NCBI RefSeq assembly: GCF_001557325.1
Contig: NZ_LSJS01000051.1
Coordinates: 1-62,759, forward strand
Length of the DNA: 62,759 nt
Reading direction: 5' to 3'
Source of the DNA: Erythrobacter donghaensis
Lineage (GTDB): Bacteria > Pseudomonadota > Alphaproteobacteria > Sphingomonadales > Sphingomonadaceae
The position numbers and the translations under genes are program-made. The first letter of the stretch is position 1. Every line of letters begins with the position of its first letter. Below, one piece after another: positions 45,369 to 53,693 of this stretch. The notes beneath the pieces were generated by a model. The model saw only the letters and a list, made by a program, of their open reading frames with translations, made no database searches and was not told where the DNA came from.

Positions 45369-46661
45369 ATGGCGCGCGGCGTGACCGACGCTGTGACCGA
45401 ACCTGCCTCCCCGCTCCAGATCGGCGATTACCGGCGCTACTGGCTCGCCCGCTTCATGGGCGTGTTTGCGACCATGTCGATGGTGGTGCTGCTCGGCTAT
45501 CAGCTCTACGCCGTGGCGCGCGACGATTACGGGATGAGCGTGGCCGAGGCCTCGTTCCAGCTGGGCTTGCTGGGGCTTGCGCAATTCGTGCCGCTGTTCC
45601 TGCTGACCCCGGTCGCGGGGCTCGCCGCCGACCGCTTCGACCGCCGCCATGTCGCAGCCTTCGCCAACGGGATCGACGGCCTCGTGGCCGTGGTGCTGGC
45701 GTGGGCGACCTGGGCCGATGCCTTGAGCCTGCCGATCCTCTTCACCCTCGCCGCTGCCCACGGCGCGGCGCGGGTCTTTCTCGGCCCCTCGATGAGCGCC
45801 ATCGCGCCCAACATCGTCCCCCCTGCCCTGCTGCCGCGCGCCATCGCGCTGTCCTCGATCGCCTGGCAGACCGCGAGCGTGGCCGGCCCGGCGGTGGGCG
45901 GGTTGATCTTTGCCCAGGCCGAGTGGCTGCCCCACGCGCTTTCCGCCGCGATGCTCGGCTGCTCGATGCTGCTGATTCTCACCGTGCGCCCCGTGCGCGC
46001 CAAGCAGGACGGACCGCGCCTCAAGCCTTTGAAGCAGATTACCGAGGGCATGATCTATGTCTGGCGCGAGCGGTTCCTGCTCGGCTGCATCACGCTCGAT
46101 CTTTTCGCGGTGCTGCTGGCGGGAGCCACGGCGCTGCTGCCGGTCTTCGCGCGCGACATCCTGTTCGTGGGGCCCGAGGGGCTCGGGCTGATGCGCGCCG
46201 CCCCTGCCCTGGGCGCGGCGAGCGTGGCGCTGTGGCTGTCCTTCCGCCCGCTCCAGCGCGAGGTCGGGGTGAAGATGCTGTGGGCGGTCGCGGCCTTCGG
46301 GGCGCTGACCATCGCCTTTGCCTTTTCGCGATACTTCGTCCTGTCGCTGGCGATACTGGCGATGATGGGCGCGGTGGACATGATCTCGGTCTTCATCAGA
46401 AGCTCGCTCGTCCAACTGTTCACCCCCGATGACAAGCGCGGGCGAGTGTCCTCGATCTCGGGACTTGCGATCTCCGCCTCGAACGAATTGGGCGAGATGC
46501 AGTCCGGGCTCGCCGCGGCGCTGCTCGGGGCGCTCGGCGCGGTTGTATTCGGCGGCGCGGGTGCGATAGTCGTGACATTGGTCTGGGCGTGGTACTTCCC
46601 CGAGTTGCGCCGCGCCCGCAGCTTCGAGCCGCAAGAGCTTAAACGAGAGGTATCGACATGA
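45369..46661 (+). CDS. MFS exporter of the EntS/MFS_3 type
   Basis: 430-residue transporter with about 12 helices. [21 protein letters not shown] and [17 protein letters not shown] are typical of the EntS-like MFS_3 group, whose members export siderophores or small metabolites. The substrate is unknown. The start ATG at 45369 was chosen; a TTG 24 bases upstream is possible. The stop overlaps the cysK start by 4 bp (ATGA), so export and cysteine synthesis are co-expressed. A role in handling cysteine or O-acetylserine is only a suggestion from context. Confidence 0.85.
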   Translation: MARGVTDAVTEPASPLQIGDYRRYWLARFMGVFATMSMVVLLGYQLYAVARDDYGMSVAEASFQLGLLGLAQFVPLFLLTPVAGLAADRFDRRHVAAFANGIDGLVAVVLAWATWADALSLPILFTLAAAHGAARVFLGPSMSAIAPNIVPPALLPRAIALSSIAWQTASVAGPAVGGLIFAQAEWLPHALSAAMLGCSMLLILTVRPVRAKQDGPRLKPLKQITEGMIYVWRERFLLGCITLDLFAVLLAGATALLPVFARDILFVGPEGLGLMRAAPALGAASVALWLSFRPLQREVGVKMLWAVAAFGALTIAFAFSRYFVLSLAILAMMGAVDMISVFIRSSLVQLFTPDDKRGRVSSISGLAISASNELGEMQSGLAAALLGALGAVVFGGAGAIVVTLVWAWYFPELRRARSFEPQELKREVST

Positions 46662-47578
46662 AGGCTGACAGCATCCTCGCCACCATCGGCGGCACCCCGC
46701 ATATCCGCCTTGCGCGGCTGTTTCCCGACCACGAGGTGTGGGTGAAGTCCGAGCGGGCGAACCCCGGCGGCTCGATCAAGGACCGCATCGCGCTCGCGAT
46801 GGTCGAGGATGCCGAGGCGCGCGGCGCATTGAAGCCGGGCGGCACCATCGTCGAGCCCACCAGCGGCAACACCGGTATCGGGCTTGCCATGGTCGCCGCG
46901 GTCAAGGGCTACCGCCTCGTGCTGGTGATGCCCGAATCGATGTCGGTCGAGCGTCGCCGCCTGATGCTCGCCTATGGCGCGAGCTTCGACCTCACCCCGC
47001 GCGAGAAGGGCATGAAGGGCGCGATCGAGCGGGCGATGGAACTGGTGGCGCAGACGCCCGGCGCATGGATGCCGAGCCAGTTCGACAATCCCGCAAACGT
47101 CGCGGTCCACGCCCGCACCACCGCGCAGGAGATCCTCGCCGATTTCGCCGAATCCCCGATCGACGTGCTGATCACCGGGGTCGGCACCGGCGGGCACCTC
47201 ACCGGCTGCGCGGAGGAATTGAAGAAGCACTGGCCGGCGATGAGGGCCTATGGCGTCGAGCCTGCGCTCTCGCCCGTCATCAACGGCGGCCAGCCCGGCC
47301 CGCACCCGATCCAGGGGATCGGCGCGGGGTTCATTCCGGGCAACCTTCACACCAACGCGATCGACGGCGCGATTCCCGTCGATGCCGATGAGGCCAAGGA
47401 GATGGCCCGCCGCGCCGCATGTGAGGAAGGGATGCTGGTCGGCATCTCGAGCGGCGCAACGCTGGCCGCGATCGCCGGCAAGCTCGCCGATCTGCCCGCG
47501 GGCAGCCGCGTGCTCGGCTTCAACTACGACACGGGCGAGCGTTACCTCTCGGTTCCCGACTTCCTGCCGGTCGAGTGA
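46658..47578 (+). CDS. cysK: Cysteine synthase A
   Basis: 306-residue PLP enzyme making cysteine from O-acetylserine and sulfide. The PLP lysine is K41 in [11 protein letters not shown]. The asparagine-loop is [11 protein letters not shown], the phosphate-binding glycine loop [10 protein letters not shown], and the C-terminal serine of SSGATLAA contacts the pyridine nitrogen. The GCAEELK and GIGAGFIP segments are also conserved. It is translationally coupled to the upstream MFS gene and followed after 12 bp by a GNAT gene. Confidence 0.94.
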   Translation: MKADSILATIGGTPHIRLARLFPDHEVWVKSERANPGGSIKDRIALAMVEDAEARGALKPGGTIVEPTSGNTGIGLAMVAAVKGYRLVLVMPESMSVERRRLMLAYGASFDLTPREKGMKGAIERAMELVAQTPGAWMPSQFDNPANVAVHARTTAQEILADFAESPIDVLITGVGTGGHLTGCAEELKKHWPAMRAYGVEPALSPVINGGQPGPHPIQGIGAGFIPGNLHTNAIDGAIPVDADEAKEMARRAACEEGMLVGISSGATLAAIAGKLADLPAGSRVLGFNYDTGERYLSVPDFLPVE

Positions 47579-47590
47579 CAATCACCGGCG

Positions 47591-48061
47591 ATGGGCGCGA
47601 TATCGCTGCACGAAACGGACTCGCCGGGCGGCGAGGACTGCGCCGCCGCGCTTGAAATCCTGCGTGAGTTCACCCGCGCCCGCGTCCCAGAGCTCGACAA
47701 TCACGACTATGCCCTGCTCCTCAAGGACGAACATGGCGTTCTAGTCGGCGCATTGATTGGCCTGTCGCGGTGGGGCGGGTTTCTTATCGACATCCTTGCC
47801 CTGTCGGAACCCCTGCGAGGTCAGGGCTGGGGCACTGTTCTGCTCGAAAGGGCCGAGGCTGAAGCTCGGCGGCGCCATTGCCACCACCTGCGGCTCGATA
47901 CCTATGCCTTCCAGGCCAAGGCGTTCTACGAATCGCATGGCTTTTCGGTCATCGGCCAGATCGATGGGCCCGCGCCCTACTATCCGCATTACTTCATGAT
48001 GAAACCGCTACAGACCGACAGTCTTCACCCTGTCCTCGACGTCGCCCCGCGGTCACGATAA
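47591..48061 (+). CDS. GNAT-family N-acetyltransferase
   Basis: 156-residue acetyl-CoA-dependent acyltransferase fold. The acetyl-CoA-binding motif A is RGQGWGTVLLERAEAEARRR (R/Q-x-x-G-x-G), followed by LRLDTYAFQAKAFYESHGF, the motif B helix. The LLLKDEHGVLVGALIGL strand and YYPHYFMMKPL end match the aminoglycoside-like GNAT subgroup, but the substrate is unknown. It follows cysK closely and is probably its cotranscript. Confidence 0.85.
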   Translation: MGAISLHETDSPGGEDCAAALEILREFTRARVPELDNHDYALLLKDEHGVLVGALIGLSRWGGFLIDILALSEPLRGQGWGTVLLERAEAEARRRHCHHLRLDTYAFQAKAFYESHGFSVIGQIDGPAPYYPHYFMMKPLQTDSLHPVLDVAPRSR

Positions 48062-48140
48062 CCCATTTCTTAACCCTGAGCGCGTAACCCTCGGGCGCGA
48101 TTGCCGTTGCAATCAGGTCTTTGCCCGGGATGTGTCGCCC

Positions 48141-48746
48141 ATGAAGTTCATCAAGCTCGAATCGCGCGGCGGCAATTATCTCGTCGTGGCCTCGAACGTG
48201 GCGTGGCTGCGCACCGCCGAGAACGGGCAGACCAATGTCGGCATCGTCGGCGGGCAGCCGCTTCTGGTGGTGGGCACGATTGAAGAGGTGGCCGAGAAGA
48301 TCCTCGCCGGGCTGGCCGAAGCGCACGCGGAGGCGGCGCCGAGCCATGCTGCGCCGGTGGCGGCGCCGGTCGCGCAGGCCCTCACGCCCGCACCCGCGCC
48401 GGAGCCGGAGCCTGCGCCCCAACCCGCAGCCGTCGCACCGCCGCCACCCGCTCCTCTTGCGCTCGAGCCCGAGCCCGAGCCGGAACCCGAGCCGGAACAG
48501 GAGCCCGCCGCGCCCCAGCCCGAGCCGGTTCGCGTAGCTCGTCCTGCCCCCGCACCCGCCCCTGTTGCGGCTCCCGCACCGGCTGCGGCTGCGGCTTCCG
48601 CGCAGCCGGAGGCTGACCCGGCCCCGGCTCGCCCCCGGGTGGTCTCGGCCCGCTCGGCCAGCCAGTGGGAGCGTCCCGCTGCGGCGGCTCGCACGAGCCT
48701 CAAGATGAAGGTCAGCTCGCAGCGCATGATGGGGATGCTCGAGTAG
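48141..48746 (+). CDS. FlbD-like N-terminal domain with Pro/Ala/Glu-rich tail, unknown function
   Basis: 201 residues. The first 55 (MKFIKLESRGGNYLVVASNV, then VGIVGGQPLLVVGTIEEVAEKI) resemble the small FlbD-type beta fold. The rest is low complexity: about 100 residues of Ala/Pro/Glu with EPEPEPEPEPE repeats, then a basic C-terminus (TSLKMKVSSQRMMGMLE) with no hydrophobic segment. This looks like a folded head, a stiff linker and a terminal binding peptide. No family function is known. The ATG at 48141 was used; a GTG three codons earlier is possible. Confidence 0.65.
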   Translation: MKFIKLESRGGNYLVVASNVAWLRTAENGQTNVGIVGGQPLLVVGTIEEVAEKILAGLAEAHAEAAPSHAAPVAAPVAQALTPAPAPEPEPAPQPAAVAPPPPAPLALEPEPEPEPEPEQEPAAPQPEPVRVARPAPAPAPVAAPAPAAAAASAQPEADPAPARPRVVSARSASQWERPAAAARTSLKMKVSSQRMMGMLE

Positions 48747-48771
48747 TTCGCGTCACCCCCGCACGCCGCGA

Positions 48772-48960
48772 TCAATCGCCGTAATAGACCGGACCGAGCG
48801 CGTCGATGACCGCCACGGCGTCAAGCGCATCCGGCTCGCTCGCGGCGTCATCGAGCAGGCGGACCGTCAGTTCGGTCTTGTAGGCGACCAGGGTCCGTTC
48901 GATCGGTGTGCCGCTGATCGAGCGGGTCAGGATCTGTTCGTAGTCCTTCCGGGGGCGCAA
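48772..48960 (-). CDS. Possible small protein, unknown
   Basis: 62 residues from a TTG at 48960; the frame is open only to a stop at 48982. The C-terminal half (ERTLVAYKTELTVRLLDD, ALDAVAVIDALGPVYYGD) has plausible amphipathic composition. There is no good ribosome-binding site and no recognised family. It may be a real short gene on the leftward strand or chance coding. Confidence 0.3.
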   Translation of the reverse strand: MRPRKDYEQILTRSISGTPIERTLVAYKTELTVRLLDDAASEPDALDAVAVIDALGPVYYGD

Positions 48961-48985
48961 CCCCGTTGGTCGGTCGAAGCCTCAC

Positions 48986-49032
48986 AAGCGAAGGCAGCCC
49001 CCATGCACGGGTCGAGGGCGGCTGCCGCGCTT
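48986..49032. terminator. Stem-loop after the acyl-CoA dehydrogenase gene
   Basis: The arms AAGCG and GGCAGCC pair with GGCTGCC and CGCTT around a C/TT bulge, with further GCCC/GGGC pairing inside. It starts 15 bp past the stop codon of the leftward dehydrogenase gene. No U-run follows, so termination may be factor-assisted; it could also simply protect the mRNA 3' end. Confidence 0.4.
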
Positions 49033-49046
49033 GTTCGGACGCAGCG

Positions 49047-50852
49047 TCAGGCTGCGGTCGCGAAGGCCTCGGCAGGGAGCTTCATCATGTATTCGCTGCC
49101 CGCCTCGAGCTTGCGGCGCAGCGCGCCCGCATCGGGGAGGAAGCGTTCGGCGTAGTAGTTGGCCGAGACCAGCTTGGCCTCGTAGAACGCCTTGTCCTCG
49201 GGCGCTTCTGCCAGCTTCGTCAGCGCCACCTTGGCCATCTTCAGCCAGAAGAAGCCGAGCGTCACGATGCCCATGATGTGCATGTAGTGATGCGCGCCGG
49301 CCCCGAGGTGGTTGGGGTTGGTGAAGGCGTTCATCATGAACCACTGCGTCGCCGCCTTCTGCTCGCCCAGCGCCTTTTCGAGGCGCTCGGCGACAGGAGC
49401 GAGTTCTGCCACCTGCTTGGCGGCGGCGATTTCCTCGTCGATCATGGCGAAAAAGGCCTGGATCGCCTTGCCCCCGCCCGCGGCGAGCTTGCGCCCGCAA
49501 AGATCCATCGCCTGAACGCCGTTGGCGCCCTCGTAGATCATCGCAATGCGGCTATCGCGCACGAACTGCTCCATGCCCCACTCGCGCACATAGCCGTGGC
49601 CGCCGTAGACCTGCTGCATGTTGTTGGCGATGTCGTAGCCCTTGTCGGTGCCGTAGCCCTTGATGACCGGGGTCATGAGGCCGATCAGCAGGTCGGCCAT
49701 CTCGCGCTCCTCGGGGGTCTGCGCCTTGTGGGTGAGATCGACCTGGAGCGCACCCCACAGGCACAGCGCCCGCATCGATTCGGTGAAGACCTTGGCGTCC
49801 ATCAGCATCCGGCGCACGTCGGGGTGGACGAAGATCGGATCGGCCTTCGCCTCCGGATCGGCCGGACCGGTCAGCGCACGGCCCTGACGGCGGTCGAGCG
49901 CGTAGGTGACCGCGTTCTGATAGGCGACCTCGGCCTGGGCATAGCCCTGAATGCCGACGCCGAGGCGCGCGGCGTTCATCATGATGAACATCGCGGCAAG
50001 GCCCTTGTTCTCTTCGCCGACGAGGTAGCCAGTCGCCCCGTCGTAGTTGAGGAGGCACGTGGCGTTGCCGTGGATCCCCATCTTCTTCTCGATCGAGCCG
50101 CAGGTCACGCCGTTGCGCGCGCCCGGGTTGCCATTCTCGTCGAGGATGAACTTGGGCACGATGAACAGCGAGATGCCCTTGGTCGAGTCGGGCGCGCCCG
50201 GGGTCTTGGCCAGCACCAGGTGGATGATGTTGCTGGTGAGATCATGCTCGCCCGCCGAAATGAAGATCTTGGTCCCGGTGATCGCATAGGTGCCATCGCC
50301 GTTGGGCACGGCCTTGGTGCGGATCATGCCGAGATCGGTGCCGCAGTGCGGCTCGGTCAGGTTCATGGTGCCCGACCACTCGCCCGAGATCATCTTGGGA
50401 ACGAAGGTCTCCTTCTGCTCCTGCGAGCCCTTGGCGATGATCGCCGCGATCGCGCCGTTGGTGAGGCCGGGATACATCGCGAAGGCCTGGTTGGCAGTGC
50501 CGGTGTATTCCTCGAGCACGAAGCCGAGCACGTGCGGCAGCCCCTGCCCGCCGAATTCCTCGGGCTGGGCGAGCGTGCCCCAACCGCTCTCGACATAGGC
50601 CTGATAAGCCTCCTTGAAGCCCGGAGGCGTGGTGACGCTGCCGTCCTCGTGGCGGGTGCAGCCGTGCTCGTCCCCTGCCTGATTGATCGGCGCGAGCACC
50701 TCGGCGCAGAACTTGCCGGCCTCGTTGATGACGGTCTCGATCATGTCAGGCGTTGCGTTCTCGAAGCCCGGCAGGTTGCCGTAGCTGGCAAGGTCGAGCA
50801 CTTCGTTGACGATGAAACGCGTGTCGCGGGTGGGCGCGGTGTAGGTCGGCAT
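49047..50852 (-). CDS. Acyl-CoA dehydrogenase, DmdC/FadE12-like long form
   Basis: 601-residue FAD enzyme of the long acyl-CoA dehydrogenase group with an extra C-terminal domain. Typical motifs are MNLTEPHCGTDLGMIRTKA, ITGTKIFISAGEHDLT, and VYGGHGYVREWGMEQFVRD with the catalytic glutamate expected in this C-terminal-domain segment. The group includes 3-methylmercaptopropionyl-CoA dehydrogenase (DmdC) and fatty or branched acyl-CoA dehydrogenases, and the substrate cannot be resolved from sequence. It lies 53 bp after a MerR regulator on the same strand, which probably controls it. Confidence 0.9.
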   Translation of the reverse strand: MPTYTAPTRDTRFIVNEVLDLASYGNLPGFENATPDMIETVINEAGKFCAEVLAPINQAGDEHGCTRHEDGSVTTPPGFKEAYQAYVESGWGTLAQPEEFGGQGLPHVLGFVLEEYTGTANQAFAMYPGLTNGAIAAIIAKGSQEQKETFVPKMISGEWSGTMNLTEPHCGTDLGMIRTKAVPNGDGTYAITGTKIFISAGEHDLTSNIIHLVLAKTPGAPDSTKGISLFIVPKFILDENGNPGARNGVTCGSIEKKMGIHGNATCLLNYDGATGYLVGEENKGLAAMFIMMNAARLGVGIQGYAQAEVAYQNAVTYALDRRQGRALTGPADPEAKADPIFVHPDVRRMLMDAKVFTESMRALCLWGALQVDLTHKAQTPEEREMADLLIGLMTPVIKGYGTDKGYDIANNMQQVYGGHGYVREWGMEQFVRDSRIAMIYEGANGVQAMDLCGRKLAAGGGKAIQAFFAMIDEEIAAAKQVAELAPVAERLEKALGEQKAATQWFMMNAFTNPNHLGAGAHHYMHIMGIVTLGFFWLKMAKVALTKLAEAPEDKAFYEAKLVSANYYAERFLPDAGALRRKLEAGSEYMMKLPAEAFATAA

Positions 50853-50905
50853 CGGTTGATCCCTCTGGTAGGCAGACGTGTAGAAGCGGTGTTGGCCCTA
50901 GCGCA

Positions 50906-51367
50906 TCAGCGCAGGTCGAGCTTTTCGATTTCGGCGACGAAGTCGGTCAGTTCCTTGATCGAGCTGTCGATGTCGTCGCGCTGCGCCTTCAGCTTGGCGA
51001 TATGCGTGCGGCATTTCTCGATCGTGACACGGCGCTGTTCAACGCGGCCATCGTCGAGGTCGTAGAGGTCGATCATCTCGCGGATCTCGGTCAGCGAGAA
51101 GCCGACGTTCTTGGCACGCATGATCCAGGCGAGCCGCGCGCGGTCACGCTTGGAATAGACCCGGGTGAGGCCGACGCGCGCCGGGCTGATGAGCCCCTCG
51201 TCCTCGTAGAAGCGCAGCGCGCGGGCGGTGCAGCCGAATTCCGAGGTGAGATCGGAAATGGTGAAATGTTCGCGCTCGTGGACATCCGGCCGGTCGAGAT
51301 GCGCGCCGTTGCGGCGCGGTTCGGCGGCGGAATCTGCGGCGGCGGTGGAAGCGGGAGCGGTAGCCAT
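50906..51367 (-). CDS. MerR-family regulator, LiuR-like
   Basis: 153 residues. After a 35-residue variable N-terminus comes the MerR winged helix FTISDLTSEFGCTARALRFY and EDEGLISPARVGLTRVYSKR, then a coiled dimer helix ending KELTDFVAEIEKLDLR. No metal-binding cysteines are visible in the C-terminus, so a metal sensor is unlikely. LiuR-type MerR proteins control branched-chain amino-acid and fatty-acid degradation genes, which fits the downstream acyl-CoA dehydrogenase gene. A TTACGT-rich operator lies 14 bp upstream. Confidence 0.85.
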   Translation of the reverse strand: MATAPASTAAADSAAEPRRNGAHLDRPDVHEREHFTISDLTSEFGCTARALRFYEDEGLISPARVGLTRVYSKRDRARLAWIMRAKNVGFSLTEIREMIDLYDLDDGRVEQRRVTIEKCRTHIAKLKAQRDDIDSSIKELTDFVAEIEKLDLR

Positions 51368-51380
51368 GCCCGCGCTCTAC

Positions 51381-51403
51381 CTTACGTTTACGTGAGCGTC
51401 AAG
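51381..51403 (-). promoter_or_regulatory. LiuR-like operator of the MerR/acyl-CoA dehydrogenase operon
   Basis: Read on the minus strand the site is TTGACGCTCACGTAAACG with TAAG following, i.e. ACGT-centred half-sites (direct TTACGT-TTACGT on the other strand). It resembles LiuR-type boxes (TTGACG...ACGTAAA) and lies 14 bp before the regulator start, overlapping the end of hisI. Autoregulation together with control of the downstream dehydrogenase is the expected use. Confidence 0.55.
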
Positions 51404-51794
51404 TATCGATGCGCCGCAACACCGGCCCGCCCTCGCCCGCGACGACCTCGCGGTAGAAGCAGGCACGCGCTCCGGTGTGGCAGGTGGGGCCGGCGGGCGT
51501 GGCGCGAATCAGGAGAGCGTCCTGATCGCAGTCGGTGAGCACCGCCTCCACGGCGAGGAAATGCCCCGAAGTCTCGCCCTTCAGCCACAAGGCTCCGCGC
51601 GAGCGCGACCAAAAGTGCACCTTGCCGGTCTCGAGCGTCTTTGCGAGCGCCTCGGCATTCATGTGCGCCACGACCAGCACCGTGCCGTCCGCAGCGTCGA
51701 CCACGACCGCGGTCAAGAGCCCCGCGGCATCGAATTTGGGAGCAAAGACAAGGCCCTTCTCGCGCTCTTCGGAAGTGAGGACGGGATCGGTCAC
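51399..51794 (-). CDS. hisI: Phosphoribosyl-AMP cyclohydrolase
   Basis: 131 residues from a GTG at 51794, chosen because GGAG lies 8 bases upstream; a TTG at 51845 is possible. The enzyme opens the purine ring of PR-AMP in histidine synthesis. Signatures are [26 protein letters not shown] in parts ([27 protein letters not shown]), the metal site [12 protein letters not shown] and [12 protein letters not shown]. No other his genes are in the window, so it stands alone. Confidence 0.92.
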   Translation of the reverse strand: MTDPVLTSEEREKGLVFAPKFDAAGLLTAVVVDAADGTVLVVAHMNAEALAKTLETGKVHFWSRSRGALWLKGETSGHFLAVEAVLTDCDQDALLIRATPAGPTCHTGARACFYREVVAGEGGPVLRRIDT

Positions 51795-51859
51795 AAAGGC
51801 AACTCCAGGATAGTCCGAAGGCGGCTCATGCAAGGATTGTTGCAAGCAGACAACAGCAC

Positions 51860-52157
51860 GTCACAAAAAATTGCCCCGTCCAAGGTTTCATCTTCCGCGT
51901 TAGGCAACTCGGTGGAAGAAAGCTTGCGGAGCCTTCGCAAGGGGTTCTCCACCGAACACATGGCACCGCCCGGTGCCGGGTTCAGGGGGTGACCGGACCG
52001 CGTTACTGGCAGCGGGGTGCCAGCGCGACCGGTTGAACGATAGGGACTGGATCCCGGCAGCGAAGTTAGGGGGTCGCTGCCTTGGCTCGAAAGAGCGGAT
52101 CCGCACCGTTTCGTCACGTGGCGCCCGGGGTCGAAAGACCTCGGGCGTTATGTTTTC
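51860..52157 (+). ncRNA. Candidate structured small RNA with intrinsic terminator
   Basis: This fills the 379-bp gap (51795-52173) between hisI and comF, both leftward; no coding frame was supported. Consecutive pairings on the + strand: SL1 51909-51955 (TCGGTGGA/TCCACCGA with inner TTGCG/CGCAA); SL2 51962-51977 (GGCACC/GGTGCC); SL3 51980-52038 (GTTCA/TGAAC, CCGG/CCGG, CGCG/CGCG, CTGGCA/TGCCAG); SL4 52049-52102, a three-way junction closed by GGATCC/GGATCC holding GGCAGCGA/TCGCTGCC and a GCTC-GAAA-GAGC hairpin. A terminator follows. The 5' end is not defined. RNase P, tmRNA, SRP and 6S hallmark sequences were not found. Confidence 0.55.
52122..52157 (+). terminator. Strong rho-independent terminator of the RNA candidate
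   Basis: An 11-bp stem (CGCCCGGGGTC / GACCTCGGGCG, one G-U pair) is closed by a GAAA tetraloop and followed by TTATGTTTTC. The U-rich tail lies on the + strand only, which fixes the direction; no rightward protein gene precedes it. Confidence 0.8.
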
Positions 52158-52173
52158 TACGCAGCGCGCCGGA

Positions 52174-52869
52174 TTACGGATGCGCGAGCTTGTGGTCCTC
52201 ATCCACCCGCGCAAAGCAGGCCACCGCGATCGAGGACGGCGCCGCCCCGGCCAGCGCGGCAAGGCAGGCGCGGCTTGTCGCGCCGCTGGTGAGCACATCG
52301 TCGACCAGCACCACGTCACGCCCCGTGATCCGTGCCGCCGCATCCGGTGCGAGGCGGATCGCGCCGGTCAGCACCCGCTCGCGCTCCTCGCGGCCCAGAC
52401 CGCCGAGGTTGGGTGTGCGCCGGAACCGCACCAGTGCCGCCACCGCCGCCTCGCCCTTGCCCTGCTTTTGCAGCGACTGTGCGAGCAGCGCCGCCTGGTT
52501 GAACCCCCGGCTCCACAGCCGCCAGCGGTGGAGCGGAACCGGCACCAGCAGCGGCGGCGCGCGGTCCGACTCCGGCTCGGGCATCCGCGCCGCGATCAGC
52601 CGCGCCAACAGCCCCGACAGCGCGATCCGCCCCCCATGCTTATAGGCCAGCACGAGCTTGCGCGACGTCTCGTTGTAATAGGTCGCGGCATAGACCGGCA
52701 CGGCATGGCCTGCGACTTCGGGGTGCTCGGGGACCTCGAGCGTGCTCCAGCAGTCGGTGCACAGCCCCGCCTGCGCCGCGACCGCGACCCCGCACGAGGG
52801 GCAGCGCGGCGGATAGATGAAATCCACCAGCGGGGCGAGATGCCGGGCAAGTTGAGCGACCACTGCCAT
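52174..52869 (-). CDS. ComF-family phosphoribosyltransferase-like protein
   Basis: 231 residues. An N-terminal zinc finger with C23, C26, C37 and C40 (PRCPSCG and GLCTDC) is followed by a phosphoribosyltransferase fold whose PRPP-binding loop is VVLVDDVLTSGATSRAC. LLVPVPLHRWRLWSRGFNQAALLA is the family motif. ComF supports DNA uptake in competent bacteria, but many carriers are not known to be competent. The ATG at 52869 was chosen. It is divergent from the methyltransferase gene with 56 bp between start codons. Confidence 0.92.
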   Translation of the reverse strand: MAVVAQLARHLAPLVDFIYPPRCPSCGVAVAAQAGLCTDCWSTLEVPEHPEVAGHAVPVYAATYYNETSRKLVLAYKHGGRIALSGLLARLIAARMPEPESDRAPPLLVPVPLHRWRLWSRGFNQAALLAQSLQKQGKGEAAVAALVRFRRTPNLGGLGREERERVLTGAIRLAPDAAARITGRDVVLVDDVLTSGATSRACLAALAGAAPSSIAVACFARVDEDHKLAHP

Positions 52870-52925
52870 CGCGCGAGTGTCGCATGGCTTGCGCTTCCGA
52901 AGCAAGCGCGGCAGGGCGGCGCGGC

Positions 52926-53693
52926 ATGAACGTCGCAGTCGTCCCCACCATCTTTGCCGAACCCCGCCGCGTGGCCCGCGCGCTGCGCTCGGCCGCAAGG
53001 CTGCGGTCCGGCGCGGATGCCGCGCGCTTCCTCATCGAGGAGATGGCCGAGGACATGATCGAGCGGCTGAGCTTCGTGCGCCATGCCCCGGCGCGCACGC
53101 TGCTGATCGGCGGGGCACCGGCCATGCTTCAGACCCATCTGCGGGAGGGCGGCGGCGAGGTTGCCGTCGACATCTCTGCCAACCCTGCCGAACCGCTGGC
53201 AGGCGCTCCGTATGACTTCATCGGGGTGATCGGCCAGCTCGATGCCGTCAACGACCTGCCCGGCGCGCTGATCCACCTGCGCAATGCCTTGACCCCCGGC
53301 GGCCTCGTTATCGCGAGCTTCGTCGGCGGCCAGAGCCTGCCCGCCCTGCGCGCCGCGATGCTGGCGGCCGAGCCCGACCGTCCGGCGGCACGGCTGCATC
53401 CGCTGGTCGATGCCCGCGCCGCCCCTGCCCTGCTCCAGCGCGCCGGGTGGAAGGACCCGGTGGTCGACACCCACACCCTTGGCGTTCGCTATTCGAGTCT
53501 CGACCGTCTCGTCAGCGACCTGCGCGACCAGGGCCTCGGCAATGCACTGGCCAAGCCCGCTGCGCCGCTCGGCAAAACCGCCCTCGCCCTCGCCCGCGCC
53601 GCCTTCGCCGCGCGCGCCGAGGCGGACGGTAAGGTCACCGAGAGTTTCGAGATCGTCACCCTCACCGGGCGGCGATCCCTCGCCGGAACCTAG
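52926..53693 (+). CDS. Class I SAM methyltransferase-like protein (NDUFAF5/BioC-related)
   Basis: 255 residues. RARFLIEEMAEDMIERLSFV-like helix (here AARFLIEEMAEDMIERLSF) precedes a Rossmann fold with LLIGGAPAMLQTHL in place of the usual acidic GxGxG loop, YDFIGVIGQLDAVNDLPGAL, and the LTPGGLVIASFVGG strand. Its arrangement matches the NDUFAF5-like proteins of alphaproteobacteria, which modify a complex I subunit in mitochondria. The glycine loop is degenerate, so SAM binding is uncertain. The ends of this gene and ppdK overlap by 4 bp. Confidence 0.75.
   Translation: MNVAVVPTIFAEPRRVARALRSAARLRSGADAARFLIEEMAEDMIERLSFVRHAPARTLLIGGAPAMLQTHLREGGGEVAVDISANPAEPLAGAPYDFIGVIGQLDAVNDLPGALIHLRNALTPGGLVIASFVGGQSLPALRAAMLAAEPDRPAARLHPLVDARAAPALLQRAGWKDPVVDTHTLGVRYSSLDRLVSDLRDQGLGNALAKPAAPLGKTALALARAAFAARAEADGKVTESFEIVTLTGRRSLAGT

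Noticed and set aside
48462..48520. CRISPR-like or tandem repeat
   Set aside because: These are degenerate Glu-Pro codon repeats inside a coding frame without spacers.
51795..52173. RNase P RNA, tmRNA, SRP RNA or 6S RNA in the hisI-comF gap
   Set aside because: The GAGGAAAGUC-type P4 strand, an ANDN-type tag, the SRP GGAAGG/AGCAG loop and a single long 6S hairpin with central bubble were all looked for and not seen.
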